Assembly (NCBI GenBank): GCA_012522075.1
Contig: JAAYLG010000109.1
Coordinates: forward strand, 1 to 48,517
Length of the DNA: 48,517 bases
Direction: 5' to 3'
Origin: Bacillota bacterium
GTDB taxonomy: Bacteria; Bacillota; Dethiobacteria; Dethiobacterales; Dethiobacteraceae
In this document: in pieces, positions 8,396 to 15,798 of the stretch
Position numbering within the stretch: the first letter of the stretch is position 1
How the letters are laid out: every line of letters begins with the position of its first letter
Position numbers and translations under genes: made by a program
Notes under the pieces: model-generated
Told to the model about the DNA's origin: nothing
The model's database searches: none
The model's input: the letters and a program-made list of their open reading frames with translations, nothing else

Positions 8396-8756
8396 AAGCA
8401 ATATATGCCGATGAGGGAGGGATGCCCGTCCTTGTTTTGAGCCCGCGTGTTGTTGAACGCCCGGATGAGGAAAGTATCAGGCGTATAGGGGCGTCTGCGC
8501 CACCAAACGGGGTGCCGCCCCGGAAGAAATAGGAATGCTTGCCGTTTTCCTTGCCAGCCCTGCGGCATGGCAGCTTGCAGGTACTGCTATTCCTATTGAC
8601 GGCGGCCTACACGACCCGGCCGGCGGACCGGAACGGCGCAATGCCATGTGGGCAGCGTACAAAAATAGGAGGGCGGGTGGTTTGATGAAGAATAGATGGC
8701 CGGCATGGTGCGTTGGTTACAGGTTCCGGCGGCGGCTCGTGGTGAAAGTTTTGTAA
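8396..8756 (+). pseudogene. Remnant of a second SDR gene (C-terminal part, frameshifted)
   Basis: Two frames together read like the last third of an SDR. One frame (about 8396-8527) gives VLVLSPRVVERPDEESIRR, the stretch after the active site; a second frame (8520 onward) gives PEEIGMLAVFLASPAAWQ and then AGTAIPIDGG, the family's C-terminal signature. The two are joined only if a frameshift occurs around 8505-8520, and no N-terminal two thirds (cofactor and catalytic motifs) exist upstream. It is best read as a decayed gene lying between the intact SDR and the cupin-like gene. Confidence 0.65.
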
Positions 8757-8816
8757 AGCTCAAATGCGCAAAATAAAAATCTAAATTCCACTAAACGAGA
8801 GTGAAAGGAGACCGGT

Positions 8817-9719
8817 ATGGAGCTGAAATACAAAAATCTTGTTAAGCGGTTGCACTTCCGGGAAAACATGGGCGGTACCCCCGCCAGGCTGAAAGTTTAT
8901 ATGGAAGCCGCCGACCTGAATGGCATTGAGGTAAACTTTGTGATTGGGGTGTATGATCTTCTGGGGTTGTGGGCGCCAAAACGCGGCTACAAAGACACTG
9001 TGGACAGGAATATTACTCCAAAGCCCCTGGCCCATGCCCACACTTTTCCGGAGCTGCTTTTCTTTTACGGCTATGGCGCAGACGGCCTGCACAACTTGGG
9101 AGCGAGAATTAATCTCTCGCTTGGGAAAGAATACGAGCAGCATGTAATTAGTGAGCCGGCCCTGGTTGTGGCACCGCCCAACCTGCCTCACTGTCCGGTG
9201 TACACGGAAGCATGTGAACGCCCCTATGCCCATATGCATATAGCTTTAAGTGCGGACCACGGTTTGGAGGGAGCGACAACAACGGTGGAGCAGGAGGGCA
9301 GCACTGACGGGTCAAAATATTCTTACTTGGTCAGGAGGTTTTCCCAGGCACAAAAACCGGACGGAGCTGAAGCCGGGTTTATCTTTACAGGTCAAGACCT
9401 GGAAGGGACACCGCTGACGGTAACCATGGGCATGTATAATCGGGAAGGAAGCTGGTTTCCAGGTAAAGGAGCCCTGGTTAATCCGTATCATAAACTGCTA
9501 ATCATTTTCGGCAACAATGCGGAAAACCCCAATGATTTGGGGGCGGAGATTTCAGTGTGTCTCGGGGAGGAAAAGGAGGAGCACATTTTAACGGAGGCTT
9601 CTGTCATTGTCGTGCCGCCGAACACGCCGCATATGCCGGTTGTTTGCCGTAAAATAAAGAGGCCGTATTATGCCCTGCAGGTTGAATTCAGTGCCCGGCC
9701 GGAGGGCACATGGTTGTAA
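8817..9719 (+). CDS. Internally duplicated cupin-like protein
   Basis: A 300-residue protein of two similar halves. Half one (residues ~20-145) reads LNGIEVNFVIGVYDLLGLWAP, then HAHTFPELLFFYGYGADG, then ISEPALVVAPPNLPHCP; half two (residues ~165-295) reads LEGTPLTVTMGMYNREGSWFP, then YHKLLIIFGNNAENP, then LTEASVIVVPPNTPHMP. The PPNxPH pattern and the upstream His/Glu residues resemble metal sites of cupin folds; the first half keeps HAHxFPE while the second has lost most of it, so only one half may bind metal. ATG start behind AAAGGAG. Substrate unknown; neighbours (dehydrogenases, LysR gene) suggest small-molecule catabolism. Confidence 0.65.
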   Translation: MELKYKNLVKRLHFRENMGGTPARLKVYMEAADLNGIEVNFVIGVYDLLGLWAPKRGYKDTVDRNITPKPLAHAHTFPELLFFYGYGADGLHNLGARINLSLGKEYEQHVISEPALVVAPPNLPHCPVYTEACERPYAHMHIALSADHGLEGATTTVEQEGSTDGSKYSYLVRRFSQAQKPDGAEAGFIFTGQDLEGTPLTVTMGMYNREGSWFPGKGALVNPYHKLLIIFGNNAENPNDLGAEISVCLGEEKEEHILTEASVIVVPPNTPHMPVVCRKIKRPYYALQVEFSARPEGTWL

Positions 9720-9753
9720 AAAAAAACAAGGTGCTTTGCCAGCAAAGCACCTT
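9718..9753 (-). terminator. Terminator between the cupin-like and LysR genes, strongest on the minus strand
   Basis: An 11-base perfect stem (9728-9738 with 9743-9753, loop CCAG) is followed on the minus strand by nine U residues (plus-strand A-run 9718-9726), so it terminates the LysR transcript and, more weakly, the cupin gene from the other side. Confidence 0.8.
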
Positions 9754-9838
9754 TGTTGCATTTCAAGAAAAGGAGTGTTTACTCTGACTGATTAGTCCCG
9801 GGTGAGCCGGCCGCAGACTGTACCGAGTAGAAAAGCCT

Positions 9839-10735
9839 TTACGAAGTAATTTCTTTTAAAACAAAGTCCCGGAATAGTTTGGTCATCTGGGGCAATGTGC
9901 CTCTTCCGGCATGGCCGGTGGGGACTGCCAGACCGTTTTGAACGGTAATTTGCTCCTGCAGCGGCACTATTTTTGTTCCCGGCACCAGCAGTGCTTCAGC
10001 CAGTTTATCCCCCAGCAGGGAAAGACCAAGGCCGTTGGCGACGCAGCGACGAATTAAATCAGCATTGTCGCTTTCCAGAATAATATTTAGTTCTGTTTCG
10101 TTTCGTTTTAGAACATCATCTATAATTTTGTTAATGGAACTGTTAAATTTGAGGCGCAGTAAATTCTGGCCCTTCAGGTCTTTAATGGCAAGGTTTTTTC
10201 TCGCGGCGAGCGGGTGATCGGCCGGCAGCAAGGCAACAACTTGCTCGTCAATGATGGGATAAAAACTGACATCGAATTGCCTGGGAAAAGGAGCACTGAC
10301 AAAAGCCAGGTGAATCCGGCGGCCGCGGATTTCGACAAGTAAATTGTCTGCCGTGTCTATATGCAGCCTCACTTCAATTTTTTTGTGCTCGGCAATAAAC
10401 TTTTTGATCAGATTTTCAAACTTTAAATAAATAAAGGAGGGGACTATCCCCAGGCGCAGGAAACCTTTGTTTAAAGTGGCATACTGTTGCATGGCCTGCT
10501 TGGCCTTTTCTACTTCAGTTACAATATTTCTGGCATAAACCAGAAATTCCTGACCGGGGCGTGAGAGGTAAACCTGCCGTTTATGTCTGACAAACAGAAA
10601 AACTCCCAGTTCGTCTTCCAGGGAAGCAATTTGCTGGGACAGCGTGGACTGGGAAATGTTGATTTCCATTGCCGCCTGTGAGAAAGAACGGTACTTTTCC
10701 ACAGCGAGGAAATATTCAATTTGATGCAGTTTCAT
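9839..10735 (-). CDS. LysR-family transcriptional regulator
   Basis: A 298-residue LysR-type regulator. Residues 1-60 form the winged helix-turn-helix (MKLHQIEYFLAVEKYRSFSQAA, then SQSTLSQQIASLEDELG); residues ~90-295 form the two-lobed periplasmic-binding-like effector domain. The ATG at 10735 is chosen over an upstream in-frame start because MKLHQIEYF is the standard N-terminus and GGGGTGG precedes it. It is transcribed away from the dehydrogenase gene at 11021, the usual arrangement for control of a divergent target. The 66-base repeated module at 10837 and 11961 is a candidate binding region. The effector is probably the substrate of the divergent enzymes. Confidence 0.92.
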   Translation of the reverse strand: MKLHQIEYFLAVEKYRSFSQAAMEINISQSTLSQQIASLEDELGVFLFVRHKRQVYLSRPGQEFLVYARNIVTEVEKAKQAMQQYATLNKGFLRLGIVPSFIYLKFENLIKKFIAEHKKIEVRLHIDTADNLLVEIRGRRIHLAFVSAPFPRQFDVSFYPIIDEQVVALLPADHPLAARKNLAIKDLKGQNLLRLKFNSSINKIIDDVLKRNETELNIILESDNADLIRRCVANGLGLSLLGDKLAEALLVPGTKIVPLQEQITVQNGLAVPTGHAGRGTLPQMTKLFRDFVLKEITS

Positions 10736-10836
10736 TTTAACCACCCCATGCTCTGCCGCAATTACTGGACTATTTCTACAATTAGCACCCATATCCTTTA
10801 TTTGACTGAAAAGAATATGCACTTGCGCATTTATTA

Positions 10837-10902
10837 ATTTTCCCAATAATAACTCTTTGAAAGTTTAATTGAGCCTGGCAGATATATTTGCTATTTATGA
10901 AT
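10837..10902 (+). repeat. Regulatory module A, repeated upstream of the ABC transporter operon
   Basis: This 66-base stretch in the LysR-dehydrogenase divergent region aligns without gaps to 11961-12026, with roughly three quarters of positions identical. Both contain ATTTTCCCAATA, TGAAAGTTTAATTGA and ATTTATGAAT. Each copy lies 120-200 bases before a gene. A shared operator for the LysR protein or a shared promoter is the simplest reading. The remaining 10903-11020 shows no gene. Confidence 0.7.
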
Positions 10903-11020
10903 ACGGGCAAGAGAAATTTTTCAGGTGCGCATATTCCCTGATCTGTCCCTGATCCACGCGCCGGCGGCTTGGCGTCAGCGCTAAAACACTTTAATTACAC
11001 ATAACGGGGAGGAAGGCTCT

Positions 11021-11887
11021 ATGACATTGAATGTTGGTTTTATCGGTGTCGGCAATATCGGGATGGTAATGGCCAAAAGTATACTTAAAGCGGGTATCCC
11101 TTTGGCGGCGTACGACATTAATGAACAGGCGGTTGCCGAAATCGAAGCGGCCGGCGCCCGGGCCATGAAATCGTGCCGGGAAGTTATGGAGGCAAGTGAT
11201 GCTGTTATCACGATGGTACGGGATACTGCCCAAACCGAAAAAGTTGTTTTTGGGGAAAACGGTCTCTGGGAAGGTGCGAAGGAAGGCAGCATTATTATAC
11301 TTGCCAGCACCATTGGCCCGGACTATCCCAGGGAACTACACCGGAAAGGTAAAGAAAAAGGCATCAGGGTTTTGGACATGGGAGTAACAAAAAATATTTA
11401 CACTAATGAAATCGGGCAGTTTACACTGATGGTAAGCGGTGACGATGATGTAATAGACAAATGCTGGCCTGTTTTTACGGCCATGGGCAGGATAGTATTC
11501 AGAGCCGGTAAGATAGGCTACGCACAGGCATATAAGTTGATAAATAACATGATGGCTTTCAACCTGGGCAGTGTGCTGCATGAATGCCTCAATGTGGGGC
11601 TTAAAGCCGGCTTGGATATGAAGATGATGCTGGATATAATGCACGAAGGTACCGGTGCCAGCTGGATGGCAAACAGTATGCGCAATTTAATTGCCTCCGG
11701 CAGGAGGCGGCGTCTACCCAAAATGGATGATACGAGGAAACCGGCAAGGTTCATTAATAAAGATCAGGTTTTGGCCCTCGAACTGGCGGAAAAAGTGGGG
11801 GCAAAAGTTCCGTTGGCCAAACTGATTGAACAGCTTGACGAAGCTGAAACATATGACTCCTTTATCAGTTTTATGAGTGGAGAATAG
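11021..11887 (+). CDS. 3-Hydroxyisobutyrate-dehydrogenase-family NAD(P) oxidoreductase
   Basis: A 288-residue beta-hydroxyacid dehydrogenase. The Rossmann motif GFIGVGNIG is at residues 6-14, the SxxGP-type loop near residues 96-100 reads STIGP, and the catalytic Lys172 lies in GYAQAYKLINN with Asn175/176 three residues on. The substrate-binding loop normally reads DAPVSGG; here it is DMGVTKN (residues 119-125), so substrate preference probably differs from hydroxyisobutyrate or tartronate semialdehyde enzymes. ATG start behind GGGGAGG. It diverges from the LysR gene and shares its upstream module with the transporter operon, which suggests coordinated uptake and oxidation of one compound. 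Confidence 0.88.
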   Translation: MTLNVGFIGVGNIGMVMAKSILKAGIPLAAYDINEQAVAEIEAAGARAMKSCREVMEASDAVITMVRDTAQTEKVVFGENGLWEGAKEGSIIILASTIGPDYPRELHRKGKEKGIRVLDMGVTKNIYTNEIGQFTLMVSGDDDVIDKCWPVFTAMGRIVFRAGKIGYAQAYKLINNMMAFNLGSVLHECLNVGLKAGLDMKMMLDIMHEGTGASWMANSMRNLIASGRRRRLPKMDDTRKPARFINKDQVLALELAEKVGAKVPLAKLIEQLDEAETYDSFISFMSGE

Positions 11888-11896
11888 ACACAGTTA

Positions 11897-11931
11897 GTGC
11901 CACGGAACCGAGAAGCAGGGTTCCGCGGCAC
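11897..11931 (+). terminator. Hairpin after the dehydrogenase gene, probable weak terminator
   Basis: Arms 11897-11909 and 11919-11931 pair over 13 bases with one mismatch. The T-tract that follows is poor, so it may be a partial terminator or an mRNA 3' stabiliser. Confidence 0.5.
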
Positions 11932-11960
11932 AGGCCTCCTACTGTTACTCTTGTCTATTC

Positions 11961-12026
11961 ATTTTCCCAATAGTAGCTAAATGAAAGTTTAATTGAATTC
12001 GGCAAAAATGTTTGATATTTATGAAT
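11961..12026 (+). repeat. Regulatory module B, copy of the element at 10837
   Basis: This is the second copy of the 66-base module, about 200 bases before the substrate-binding protein gene. The rest of the 343-base gap (12027-12230) is AT-rich and carries a good AAGGAGGTG at about 12151 without a convincing gene after it, then the ribosome site of the next gene. Confidence 0.7.
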
Positions 12027-12230
12027 TGGTAGAGGGTATGCTTCAATGCAGGAAAAAGAATACGATGAAAAAATTTTTTTCAATATAAATTTCTGAAATA
12101 TGGGAATATTTAACCTATACCAAAATTATGGCCTTAAGTGGATTTATATTTAAGGAGGTGAAAGTCTGCCGGAAAAAGTTGTTGGTGGCTGTATGTACCG
12201 CGTGAACGGTTTAAAAAAGGAGGAGAAAAG

Positions 12231-13922
12231 ATGTGCGGAGGAAAAAGGTCGTTATTAAAAACTATTACAGTATCACTGGTAATTTTCCTAGCCGTGCTGC
12301 TCTTCCTGTCAGGTTGCAGCGGTAAAAATGAACCAGCGAACCAAAATGATAACAATAACAATAACAGCCAGATCGAAAATAATGCCAATAACGAAGAACC
12401 GGTTGCTGAAGGTCCCAGACGGGGGGGAGAGGTGCACTTTTACTATGATCAGGACCCGACTACGTTTTTAGTGGGGACATTGTCGCAGCCGGGCGGCGGC
12501 ATTGGGACGTATTTTTACCCCGGGTTAATCCGCCTGGATCTTGATCGCAATCCTCATCCTTATGCAGCAAAGAGTTGGGATATTTCTGAAGACTCGCGGA
12601 GAATTACATTTTACCTGCGGGATGATATCAAGTTTACGGATGGCGTGCCCCTTACTTCTGCCGATGTCAAATGGACTTTTGAAGAGATATCTGCCAAGCA
12701 CAGTGCGCAGATGACGCCAGTCTTTAAGCAGGTTACTTCAATAGAGACTCCTGACGATTATACAATAGTCCTGAACTTTGACCAGCCTTACGGGCCGCTG
12801 TTTGTTCTTTTATGTGCCCCCTATTTTGGGATTCATCCCAAGCATAGGCTTGAAGGGAAAGATCTACTGACAGACCCGGATGCCATGCTGGATGCAGTGG
12901 GCTGGGGGCCCTTTAAGCTGGCCGAATGGAAAAGTGGCGAGTATATCATCCTGGAAAGAAATGAGGACTACTTCGAGGAGGGGAAACCTTATCTGGACAG
13001 GATTATCTTCAGGATGATTACCGATACGACAGCCCAGCTATATGCTTTTGAAAACCAGGAAATAGACTCAATGGGGGCAACAGGAGCAGGCGGCATCTTG
13101 GAGCATATCCCCAGGCTGAGAGAACTTCCTTTTGTAGGTTATAGGGAAGGACTGGCAGATCCGGCAGGAATGGACCTTTTCTTTAATCTGAAGAATGATA
13201 AACTGTCGAAATTCGAAGTGCGGGCAGCCATCTGCCACGCCATTGACCGGGAATTGATCAATGATATGGTCTGGATGGGTCTGGGAATACCGGCGATCAG
13301 CCATTTTTCCCCGGAATTTGGTAATTTTTACAACCCCAAGGTAAACCTCCTGCAAAAGTATGAATATAACCCCGCGAAGGCGGAAGAAATGCTTGATGCC
13401 GCCGGTTATCCGAGGGGAAGCGACGGTACCAGATTTGAGTTGAGGCTGATTACCTCCAATACAAACCAGTATCTGAAAAATGCGCAGGAAGTTATTATAG
13501 ACCAGTTAAGGGCTGTAGGAATCAAAGTGATACCCGAGAATTTTGATGTTACAGGCATTACACAACGGGTATACGAAAGCCATGACTTTGACATGAAAGT
13601 ATGGCACTGCACCCAGGGTGCAGACCCGATTATTGGTGTAGAGCGCTGGTGTTTGAGCGACTATTACGGTTCCGGACGCTTTGCCCAGAACCCGACAGGT
13701 TATGCCAACGAGAGGGTAGATGAGCTGTTCTGGATAGCTAAAACCAGTGCAGTACCTGAAGAGCGGATTTCAGCTTTTCATGAGATTCAGGAGATCCTGG
13801 CAGAGGAAATGCCTTACCTGCCGCTCAATAACCCGCCCTCAATTGGATTGTATAATAACCGCATGCAGGATTACGGCTTTTATCTTAACCATTTCATGCA
13901 GGATGTTTGGGTAAAAGAATAA
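12231..13922 (+). CDS. ABC transporter substrate-binding lipoprotein (SBP family 5)
   Basis: A 563-residue extracytoplasmic solute-binding protein of the DppA/OppA type. Residues 1-29 are a lipoprotein signal peptide ending in the lipobox LSGC (Cys29); residues ~32-60 are a low-complexity Asn/Glu linker; the remainder has the family features, including YPGLIRLDLDRNPHPYAAKSW, FYLRDDIKFTDGVPLTSADV and YNPAKAEEMLDAAGYP. It is the first gene of an operon with a selenoprotein, two permeases and two ATPases. The ATG at 12231 is preceded by AAAAAAGGAGGAG. Ligands of the family are peptides, nickel chelates or other small solutes; the ligand here is probably the substrate acted on by the UGSC protein or the dehydrogenase. 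Confidence 0.92.
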   Translation: MCGGKRSLLKTITVSLVIFLAVLLFLSGCSGKNEPANQNDNNNNNSQIENNANNEEPVAEGPRRGGEVHFYYDQDPTTFLVGTLSQPGGGIGTYFYPGLIRLDLDRNPHPYAAKSWDISEDSRRITFYLRDDIKFTDGVPLTSADVKWTFEEISAKHSAQMTPVFKQVTSIETPDDYTIVLNFDQPYGPLFVLLCAPYFGIHPKHRLEGKDLLTDPDAMLDAVGWGPFKLAEWKSGEYIILERNEDYFEEGKPYLDRIIFRMITDTTAQLYAFENQEIDSMGATGAGGILEHIPRLRELPFVGYREGLADPAGMDLFFNLKNDKLSKFEVRAAICHAIDRELINDMVWMGLGIPAISHFSPEFGNFYNPKVNLLQKYEYNPAKAEEMLDAAGYPRGSDGTRFELRLITSNTNQYLKNAQEVIIDQLRAVGIKVIPENFDVTGITQRVYESHDFDMKVWHCTQGADPIIGVERWCLSDYYGSGRFAQNPTGYANERVDELFWIAKTSAVPEERISAFHEIQEILAEEMPYLPLNNPPSIGLYNNRMQDYGFYLNHFMQDVWVKE

Positions 13923-13936
13923 GTTACAGGAGCGGC

Positions 13937-14069
13937 CCTGCTGCCATGGTATGAGTGTTTAAAAAAGCGGCGGCAGGTATCGAACGGCTGGAGGTGCTTC
14001 ATTGTCTTGCAGCAGGGTTCCAGAAAAGCGCCTCCAGCTGTTCCTGTTTTAGCAGGAAGATGCCGCCGC
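13937..14069 (+). ncRNA. Candidate structured RNA leader before the selenoprotein gene
   Basis: The 185-base space between the binding-protein gene and the selenoprotein start can fold into a three-helix junction: P1 13967-13975 with 14061-14069 (9 pairs), P2 13987-13999 with 14026-14038 (13 pairs, one G-U) and P3 14041-14046 with 14053-14058. P1's left arm can instead pair with 13937-13945 (9 pairs, one G-U), giving two exclusive folds. No T-tract follows, so any control would act on translation, processing or stability. It is not a tRNA: no T-loop consensus is present. The ribosome site AAGGAGGG follows at 14093. Confidence 0.45.
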
Positions 14070-14107
14070 CTGGAAACAAAGGACTGCAAAGCAAGGAGGG
14101 ATTTCTC

Positions 14108-15724
14108 TTGACAATGGAACAAACTGTTTACACCTGTCTTGATCCAAGAGGCGAAATGCAGAATATTCAGCTTTCTCCCCTTAGTGCACGTGCGGATGAT
14201 CTGGACGGAAAAACTGTTTATTTTGTGGATAATGGTAAAAACGGCGCGGAACCGATTTTAAAAGCTCTCATGGAGCTGATGGAAAAAGACTACCCGGAGG
14301 CAAAACTGGTTTATTACCCTAAGACCACTGCTTATGCCCGTCCTGAGCCGCAAAGCTGGTGGCAGGAACTGGAAAAAAATGCCGCTGCAGCCGTGGTAGC
14401 TGTCGGTGATTGAGGTTCCTGCACCATGTGGATTATCCACATGCAGGTTGAAATGGAAAAAAGAGGTATACCCACTGTTTCCATTATTACTACACCTTTC
14501 ATCCGGGACGCTGCGGCCTCGGCGGAAATGTTCGGCTATCCCGGAGTGCGCAGAGTAGTGCTGCCTCATCCGGTCGGTGACATGGCCCGAAAAGATACCC
14601 CGGCCAAGGTTAAAGCGGCATACAGCGACATTGTCAGTGCTCTTACGGCACCTTTAACAGAAGAAGAAAGCAGGACAGGTGTACAGAAAGCCATCCCCCG
14701 GGAAAGAATTGCTTGCAGGGGTACTATTGATGAGGTTTATAAATTTTTCGTTGAGAAAGGAATGTGTGACGGTCTGCCCATTGTTCCGCCCACAGAGGAA
14801 AGAGTAAAAAGAATGCTTGAGGGAACAAGCCATCCTCCTGATGAAGTTTTGGGAAAAATGGATCCTGAACAGTGGGAAGTTACTGTGGAAAAGGTGGCAA
14901 TCAATGCCGTAATGTGCGGGTGCCTTCCCGAATATATGCCTGTCCTGTTGGCACTGGCCGAGGCGTTAATTGATCCCAGAACGGCGACGGGGACATACGT
15001 CCGCAGTACCAGTTCGTTTACTTTCTGGTCGGTGGTAAACGGCCCTATAGCAAGGGAAATCGGCATGAATGCCGGCAATAATGCCTTGGGCCCCGGCAAT
15101 AGAGCCAATGCCACGATCGGTCGGGCCATCAGGATGTTTTTAATCAATCTGGGCGGAACCGAGCCGGGAGTGAACGATATGTCGTCAATCGGTAATGCCC
15201 TGAAGTATGGTTTTGCTTTTGCGGAAAACGAAGCAGAAAGTCCCTGGGAACCGTATCATGTCACCCATGGATTTAAGCCGGAAGAGAGCACCGTCACCGT
15301 TTTTAAGTCGTGGGGTTTCCGTCCTACATCAATAGCCGCCGGCAGAGGGATGGGTTTGGCCAATATCGCCTGGAATGCCCAGGTTGTAGGCGGCGGGATG
15401 GTCATCCTCATGGACCCGCTGTTGGCAAAACAGCTGGCCGAACGGGGGATAACGAAAAAGAATATCCAAGAATTTCTTTACCAGAGCATGCATAGGAGCG
15501 TGCGAGTTTGGAAAAAGAACCCCAACTTTCGTCATGCTTTTATTGAATCAGGTGTCCCGGCATGGTACGAAGAACTCGCTGATGATGTTATAATTCCCAG
15601 GTTGGCAGGCCTGGACAGCGTGCAGACAATTGTTGTCGGCGGCCAGAACAATCCTTTTTACCAGCTGTATGATGCTACGCCGCCAGTAAAAGGAACAACC
15701 ATCTCTGTTGACAAATGGCGGTAA
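14108..15724 (+). CDS. UGSC-family selenoprotein (in-frame UGA read as selenocysteine)
   Basis: One continuous frame of 538 residues if TGA at 14411-14413 is read as selenocysteine (residue 102): U-G-S-C, with Cys105 completing a thioredoxin-like redox motif. The N-terminal part (residues ~1-180) runs through YFVDNGKNGAEPIL, AAVVAVGD-U-GSCT and GIPTVSIITTPF, the UGSC domain; residues ~190-538 (KFFVEKGMCDGLPIVPPTEE onward) form a second domain present in the same family. Without recoding the protein would stop at residue 101 and the downstream piece would start without a ribosome site. The start is TTG at 14108, 7 bases after AAGGAGGG; ATG at 14114 is an alternative. A SECIS-like hairpin follows the UGA. 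The gene lies inside a peptide-type ABC transporter operon. The chemistry is unknown, presumably redox. Confidence 0.85.
14411..14447 (+). promoter_or_regulatory. SECIS-like hairpin directly after the UGA codon
   Basis: After TGA (14411-14413) the mRNA folds as CCTG 14418-14421 with CAGG 14444-14447, a three-base bulge 14422-14424, then CATGTGGA 14425-14432 with TCCACATG 14436-14443 and a three-base loop. Bacterial SECIS elements lie within the coding region immediately 3' of the UGA and bind SelB. Position and stability fit; sequence requirements in this lineage are not known. Confidence 0.6.
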
Positions 15725-15752
15725 CAAAGCAGAGTTATCTCTGCTTTGTTAC
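15721..15752 (+). repeat. Perfect hairpin at the selenoprotein stop codon
   Basis: A 14-base perfect stem (15721-15734 with 15739-15752, loop TTAT) contains the TAA stop of the selenoprotein in its left arm. No T-tract follows and the permease gene starts 47 bases later, so it is more likely an mRNA processing or stability element, or a partial attenuator, than a full terminator. Confidence 0.65.
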
Positions 15753-15798
15753 CCTTAGGAAACAGGCCGTGTCAGTTCGGGAGAATAGCGGAGGTGAA

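Noticed and set aside
12151-12206. Short leader peptide after AAGGAGGTG before the binding-protein gene
   Set aside because: The only start (GTG) lies within the ribosome site itself and the 15-codon frame resembles a chance basic/hydrophobic stretch.
13967-14069. Cloverleaf-like fold that might be a tRNA, perhaps for selenocysteine
   Set aside because: No T-loop TTCRA sequence, no D-loop GG, and no CCA-compatible 3' end; the anticodon position is not in a proper seven-base loop.
14426-15724. Independent gene starting at ATG 14426
   Set aside because: It has no ribosome site, the ATG lies inside the hairpin after the UGA, and the frame is continuous with the upstream half of the UGSC protein.
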